From Pseudomonadota bacterium (GTDB taxonomy: Bacteria > Pseudomonadota > Gammaproteobacteria > Burkholderiales > Burkholderiaceae_B), in contig JAEWEH010000218.1 in NCBI GenBank assembly GCA_023389535.1, positions 1-10,142 on the forward strand: a stretch of 10,142 nt of DNA. The letters are read 5' to 3'. This document shows positions 6,779 to 10,142 of the stretch, in pieces (position 1 is the stretch's first letter; every line of letters begins with the position of its first letter). The notes under the pieces were generated by a model. The model did not search any database. It had not been told where the DNA came from and saw only the letters and a program-made list of their open reading frames with translations. The translations under genes were made by a program, and so were the position numbers.

Positions 6779-6834
6779 TGCTACGCACAGTTGCCGCCCG
6801 GCGTACATGACGTGGCGCGCGCCGGCCCAGCCGG
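6779..6834. other. Convergent intergenic gap, no clear terminator
   Basis: The gap between the operon's last stop and the stop of the minus-strand 105-aa gene is 56 bp. Only a weak inverted repeat (CCGGCG at 6798-6803 with CGCCGG at 6820-6825, 16-nt loop) is visible and no T-tract follows on either strand. Termination here, if any, is probably Rho-dependent, or the transcripts overlap. Confidence 0.4.
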
Positions 6835-7152
6835 TCAGAAGGCCACCACCATGCCGGGCAGATCCACGGTAACGCGGGGCTTGTCCAGGGCCAAGGCGGT
6901 GCGCTCGGCGTATTCCTGCGCCTGCTGGGCATCCTGGGCCAGCAGCGTGTGGCCCAGCGCATCGGCAACGCCCAATATCTTGTCCAGCAGCAGCACCTTG
7001 CCGCTGGGGCGCAAGGGCTCGCAGCCCAGCCGCAGCCAGGCTTGATCGAACCATGCCCGCGCGTCCTGCGCCGCTTGCGGGGTGGGCTCGACTTCTACGT
7101 CAAAGTCCAGGGATTGCCTGGCGTTGAAGACCACTGTTACTGTGCTGCGCAT
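6835..7152 (-). CDS. Conserved-looking hypothetical protein, 105 aa
   Basis: A small soluble acidic protein of about 105 residues that I do not recognise. It starts MRSTVTVVFNARQSLDFDVE and continues with a helical, Ala/Gln-rich middle ending in a valine-rich VTVDLPGMVVAF tail. There is no signal peptide, membrane segment or catalytic motif. An AGGAG site lies 9 nt before the ATG at 7152; the adjacent TTG (7155) is an alternative start with 6-nt spacing. It is transcribed on the same strand as the DUF1840 gene, about 120 bp downstream of it, and converges with the transporter operon. The good ribosome site and protein-like composition argue for a real gene. Function unknown. Confidence 0.65.
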   Translation of the reverse strand: MRSTVTVVFNARQSLDFDVEVEPTPQAAQDARAWFDQAWLRLGCEPLRPSGKVLLLDKILGVADALGHTLLAQDAQQAQEYAERTALALDKPRVTVDLPGMVVAF

Positions 7153-7155
7153 CAA

Positions 7156-7271
7156 TATACGCTCCTGGAGCTGTTGGCGCTGAAAAACTGAAATTGAAAA
7201 CGCGCTGACGATCGGCGGGCATCGCTGCGCCGCATTCCCCGCACGCGTTCACCAAGACTAGGCATCGGGGA
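7156..7271. other. Intergenic gap between two minus-strand genes
   Basis: About 116 bp between the DUF1840 stop and the start region of the 105-aa gene. It holds an AT-rich patch (7180-7200) that could belong to a minus-strand promoter for the small gene, but I cannot place convincing -35 and -10 boxes, and see no terminator. The two genes may or may not be co-transcribed. Confidence 0.35.
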
Positions 7272-7616
7272 TCACCAGGTCGGCGCGGGTTCCCAGACGA
7301 CGTCCGCATCCTGTTCGCGCGACAGGCGCAGCATGGCGAGCAGCGGGAACGCCCGCCGACGGAAACTGACGGGCTGCGTAATAGGGTGGGTCTTGGAATC
7401 GCTGTCGTCGTTATCGTCGGAAAATTCGGATTCCGTATCCATGGAAATGGCCTGTTCTATGCCCTGGATCGCCGCGTCGAGCTGATCGCGGGTGATGACG
7501 CCACGCTCGGGCAGCGTGTCGGTGTAAGGCTTGCCGGCCGCCTTGAGTATGGGCAAGGCGTGCTTGGAAAACATGAGAACTTCAGCAGCCGCTTTAGAGT
7601 GAAAGACAACTAGCAT
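7272..7616 (-). CDS. DUF1840-family protein
   Basis: A 114-aa cytoplasmic protein matching the DUF1840 pattern as I know it: an N-terminal MLVVFHSKAAAEVLMF strand-helix, a middle GVITRDQLDAAIQGIEQAI segment (about 40-56), a variable acidic linker rich in Asp and Ser, then VSFRRRAFPLLAMLRLS and a C-terminal DVVWE. DUF1840 proteins are small, common in Burkholderiales and have no established function. The ATG at 7616 is preferred because GGGGGA stands 7 nt upstream and family members begin at this MxxxFxSKAA motif; an ATG five codons upstream (7631) lacks a ribosome site. The acidic linker looks longer than usual. It is divergent from the Rhs gene, sharing a 94-bp upstream region. Confidence 0.85.
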   Translation of the reverse strand: MLVVFHSKAAAEVLMFSKHALPILKAAGKPYTDTLPERGVITRDQLDAAIQGIEQAISMDTESEFSDDNDDSDSKTHPITQPVSFRRRAFPLLAMLRLSREQDADVVWEPAPTW

Positions 7617-7710
7617 ATCGGTTTCCCCCATAAGACACATTAATACACTACTCCAACTTCGTAACAGTGCCAAGCAGCAAAATAGCGGCTGATTGCTGCC
7701 TGGAGCGACC
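7617..7710. promoter_or_regulatory. Divergent promoter region between DUF1840 gene and Rhs gene
   Basis: This AT-richer 94-bp gap must carry the start signals for both genes if each has its own promoter. On the minus strand TTGGCA (7671-7666) followed after 17 bp by TAGTGT is a weak sigma70-like pair. For the plus strand I see no good pair. TGGAG at 7701-7705 is the ribosome site for the Rhs gene, 5 nt before its ATG. Confidence 0.3.
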
Positions 7711-10142
7711 ATGCCGCGCATCCTGCCAATACTGCTTCTGGGGTGGGCCGCATGCCTGCCGGCGCTTCACGCCCAAGGCACCTGCGGCCCGTCGCCGCTG
7801 GGCGACCCTTGCCCGCGTGGCGGCATCGCCACCACCGCAGCGGCCGAACCCAGCCTGAATCTGGGTGCCGGCAACCCCGTGCATCTGGCCACCGGCAATA
7901 AATATCAGCAAGAAACCGACCTGCCGCCCAACCCGCAGTTCGCCGGCATTGAATTGGTGCGTCACTATAACGCCCAGGATCCGCGGGTATCAGCGCTCGG
8001 CCGCGCTTGGTCTTTTTCTTATGATACACGGCTCGTGCATGCCGGCGGCCGCTGGCAGCTGACACAGGCTGATGGCAGCCGGATCACATTCCATAGCGCG
8101 CAAGGCGATCCCATTCCTGGCGCCCAAGGGCGGCTGTCGCGGGACGGCGTTTACTGGCTATGGGCCTGGCCCGACGGCGCCAAGCTATGGTTCGACGAAC
8201 GGGGGGACCTGGCACGGCTTCATCGCGCCGACGGTAGCCGGGTCGACATCCTTCGCCACCCTGCCGGCGGGCCGCTGTCCCGGGCCATTTCCCATGTGCG
8301 CAACCAGGCCGGCTTCCAGCTTGTCTTTCATTATCGGCTGGACGGCGGGCGCGCCTATGTCGTCCATGTCGATACGCCCGTGGGCCGCTTCCACTATGAC
8401 TATACCGACGGCAAGCCGTCCACGGGCCCGCTGTTGGCGAGCGTGCGACGGCCGGATGGCATGCAGCGCCGCTATCTGTACGAGGCGCAGCGCCAATCAG
8501 GCAATCCGCAAGCCTTGACGGGCATAGAAATCATCTCGGCCGAAGGGCGTGCGGTCCGCGTGAACACCTGGGCCTATGACGCCCAATTGCGCGCGGTGCT
8601 GAGCATCGCCGGCAGCCCGGACAGTACTGTGGACAAAATCAGCCTGGACTACGCACGCGCGCCCGGCTCGGGGCAAACCGGGCTGACCATTGTGCGCGAT
8701 GCCCCTGGCCATGAAACCCGGTTCGAAACCGCCTTGCGCGGCGGCCGCCACCTGTTGCTGTCGGCCAGCGGGGCCGGCTGCCCCACCTGTCCCGCGGCGG
8801 GTACCCTGGCCCAATACGACCCCCAGGGCAGGCTGTTATCCCTTAATGGCACCACGCTCGCGCGCGATGCGGATGGCAGGATCCGGCAGGTTCGCCCTTA
8901 CGCTTCCGGGTGGCCGGGCCTGGCCCTGGATTATCAATCGAATGGCCTGCGTGCAAGTTGGGCCTCGACCCTGACCGGCGCCGAAACCATTCAGTACAAC
9001 GCACGCCGGTTGCCGCAGCGGCGCCAGTTCGCCAACGGCGATACGGTGCAATTCGACTACGATGCCGCGGGGCGGCCCGTACGCATGGCTGAACGCAATG
9101 CCCGTCATACCCACGTCACCACCCTCGGATGGCGCGGCGGTCTGCTGCACCATGTCCGCCATCCGCACGAGATCGAAACGCGCCAATATGACACCCAGCG
9201 CCGTATGACCCACCGGACGGTGCGCCGCGGAACCCATCAACATCAGGAGGCCTTCGAATACGACACTCACCATCGCCTCAGCCGCCACCACCTGCCCGAA
9301 GGCGGCATGCTGGCCTACCGCTGGGCTGCCCACGGCCGGCTGGCAGCCATACACTGGCACGATACACAAGGGCGCGTCCATACGGTCATAGACAGCGTGG
9401 CGGGGCAGCCGGGCTATCTGTATGGTAATGGGCTGCATCAGCATGCCAGTCAGAACCGCCAGGGCCAGGCCAGCGGCCTGGCGCTTTCCCACGGCGGCAA
9501 GCTGTTGTGGGTTCAGCATAACCGCTACGATGGGCAAGGGCGGGTGCTGGAAGAGCAACATGCCATGCCCGCCGTGGATCATGCCGAAGTCTGGCACTAT
9601 GCCTATAACCGGCAATCCCAACTGATCGGCGCCAACGGCCTGCATGGCAAGGTGCAGGGTGCCAAGGCCGATGGGGCTATGCCGGCGCAACGCGAATCCA
9701 TCTGGTATGCCTGGAACCCGGATGGCTCCCTCGCCGCCCGCCACAACGGCGCCAGCTTCCAGCCCGCCGTGACGCGCGACGCCTCTGGCCTGGCGACCGC
9801 GGCCGATGGCCACGACCTGACGTATGGGCCGGGTCGCCGGCTGGAGACCGCTGCGCGCGGCGGCACCTTGCTGGCCCGCTATCGGCACAATGCCTTTGGC
9901 CATCGCATCAGCCGGCACGCCGGCGCCACCACCACTGATTACTTCTACCTTGACAACCGCCTGGTCGCTGAAGCGCAGCGTCATGCGCCGGTCCAGTTCG
10001 AAGCCGTAACGGCCGATACGGACGCCGAGCCATCAATCCAACATACTACCCTGCTGAAAGCTGGCTCCGACGGCTCAGTCCATCAGGCCGCAGGCGGCGC
10101 GCTGAACGGCCAAGTGCCATTTTTTATTACGCGGCGTTATAT
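7711..10142 (+). CDS. Rhs/YD-repeat protein with signal peptide (C-terminus outside window)
   Basis: An open frame of 810 codons with no stop, running off the right edge. The ATG at 7711 has TGGAG 5 nt upstream, and a stop at 7690-7692 bounds the frame. Residues 1-21 form a Sec-type signal peptide (MPRILPILLLGWAACLPALHA, cleavage probably after A21), so the product is exported. NPVHLATGNK (55-64), ELVRHYN and LGRAWSFSYD then mark a DUF6531-like N-terminal region found in Rhs proteins. Long stretches of degenerate YD repeats follow, such as QYDPQGRL, FDYDAAGRPVR, YDGQGRVLEE and YRHNAFGHRISR. A CPTC pair lies at 357-360, just before a YD repeat. The end (ITRRYI) looks like the approach to the Rhs core. 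Family members make large beta-shell proteins whose variable C-terminal tip is often a toxin. Tip, core and immunity gene are not visible; a role in antagonism or wall association is inference. Confidence 0.88.
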   Translation, partial: MPRILPILLLGWAACLPALHAQGTCGPSPLGDPCPRGGIATTAAAEPSLNLGAGNPVHLATGNKYQQETDLPPNPQFAGIELVRHYNAQDPRVSALGRAWSFSYDTRLVHAGGRWQLTQADGSRITFHSAQGDPIPGAQGRLSRDGVYWLWAWPDGAKLWFDERGDLARLHRADGSRVDILRHPAGGPLSRAISHVRNQAGFQLVFHYRLDGGRAYVVHVDTPVGRFHYDYTDGKPSTGPLLASVRRPDGMQRRYLYEAQRQSGNPQALTGIEIISAEGRAVRVNTWAYDAQLRAVLSIAGSPDSTVDKISLDYARAPGSGQTGLTIVRDAPGHETRFETALRGGRHLLLSASGAGCPTCPAAGTLAQYDPQGRLLSLNGTTLARDADGRIRQVRPYASGWPGLALDYQSNGLRASWASTLTGAETIQYNARRLPQRRQFANGDTVQFDYDAAGRPVRMAERNARHTHVTTLGWRGGLLHHVRHPHEIETRQYDTQRRMTHRTVRRGTHQHQEAFEYDTHHRLSRHHLPEGGMLAYRWAAHGRLAAIHWHDTQGRVHTVIDSVAGQPGYLYGNGLHQHASQNRQGQASGLALSHGGKLLWVQHNRYDGQGRVLEEQHAMPAVDHAEVWHYAYNRQSQLIGANGLHGKVQGAKADGAMPAQRESIWYAWNPDGSLAARHNGASFQPAVTRDASGLATAADGHDLTYGPGRRLETAARGGTLLARYRHNAFGHRISRHAGATTTDYFYLDNRLVAEAQRHAPVQFEAVTADTDAEPSIQHTTLLKAGSDGSVHQAAGGALNGQVPFFITRRY

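Noticed and set aside
8836..9984. 382-codon antisense ORF opposite the Rhs gene
   Set aside because: The plus-strand frame is continuous with clear Rhs motifs; the antisense frame is a shadow of GC-rich codon bias and resembles no protein I know.

Overview
The window looks like chromosomal DNA of a GC-rich betaproteobacterium, most likely Burkholderiales and perhaps Alcaligenaceae (the Bordetella/Achromobacter/Pusillimonas group). The basis is the high-GC codon use, a DUF1840-type protein (a family typical of Burkholderiales) and the general look of the genes. The genus is an inference.

Positions 1-779 hold no credible gene but are unusually rich in structure. There is a 97-bp nested inverted repeat with an intrinsic-terminator-like core at the left edge, a GC-rich hairpin at 263-298, and a 150-bp segment closed by a perfect 17-bp inverted repeat (397-546). 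Three tandem 38-bp repeats (546-659) follow directly. The stretch ends in a perfect 16-bp LacI-type operator palindrome (780-795) over a candidate -10 box.

Positions 820-6778 form one compact plus-strand operon. Its order is a LacI-family regulator (TTG start), a GpdQ/CpdA-type metallophosphodiesterase, and a complete ABC importer: a UgpC/MalK-type ATPase, a UgpB-like binding protein with signal peptide, and UgpA-like and UgpE-like permeases. Junctions are tight (23-bp overlap, 16-bp gap, 32-bp gap, 19-bp gap, 4-bp overlap). The simplest reading is a locally regulated uptake system for a glycerophosphodiester, glycerol-3-phosphate or a related sugar compound, with cytoplasmic hydrolysis by the phosphodiesterase. 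The substrate is inferred, not shown.

Positions 6835-7616 carry two small minus-strand genes: a DUF1840-family protein (7272-7616) and, downstream of it, a 105-aa protein I do not recognise (6835-7152). Both converge on the operon.

From 7711 to the right edge runs a large plus-strand ORF of at least 810 codons with no stop. It encodes an Rhs/YD-repeat protein with a Sec-type signal peptide, a DUF6531-like N-terminal region and many degenerate YD repeats. Its Rhs core, C-terminal tip and any immunity gene lie outside the window. I see no CRISPR array, tRNA, rRNA or intact insertion sequence.
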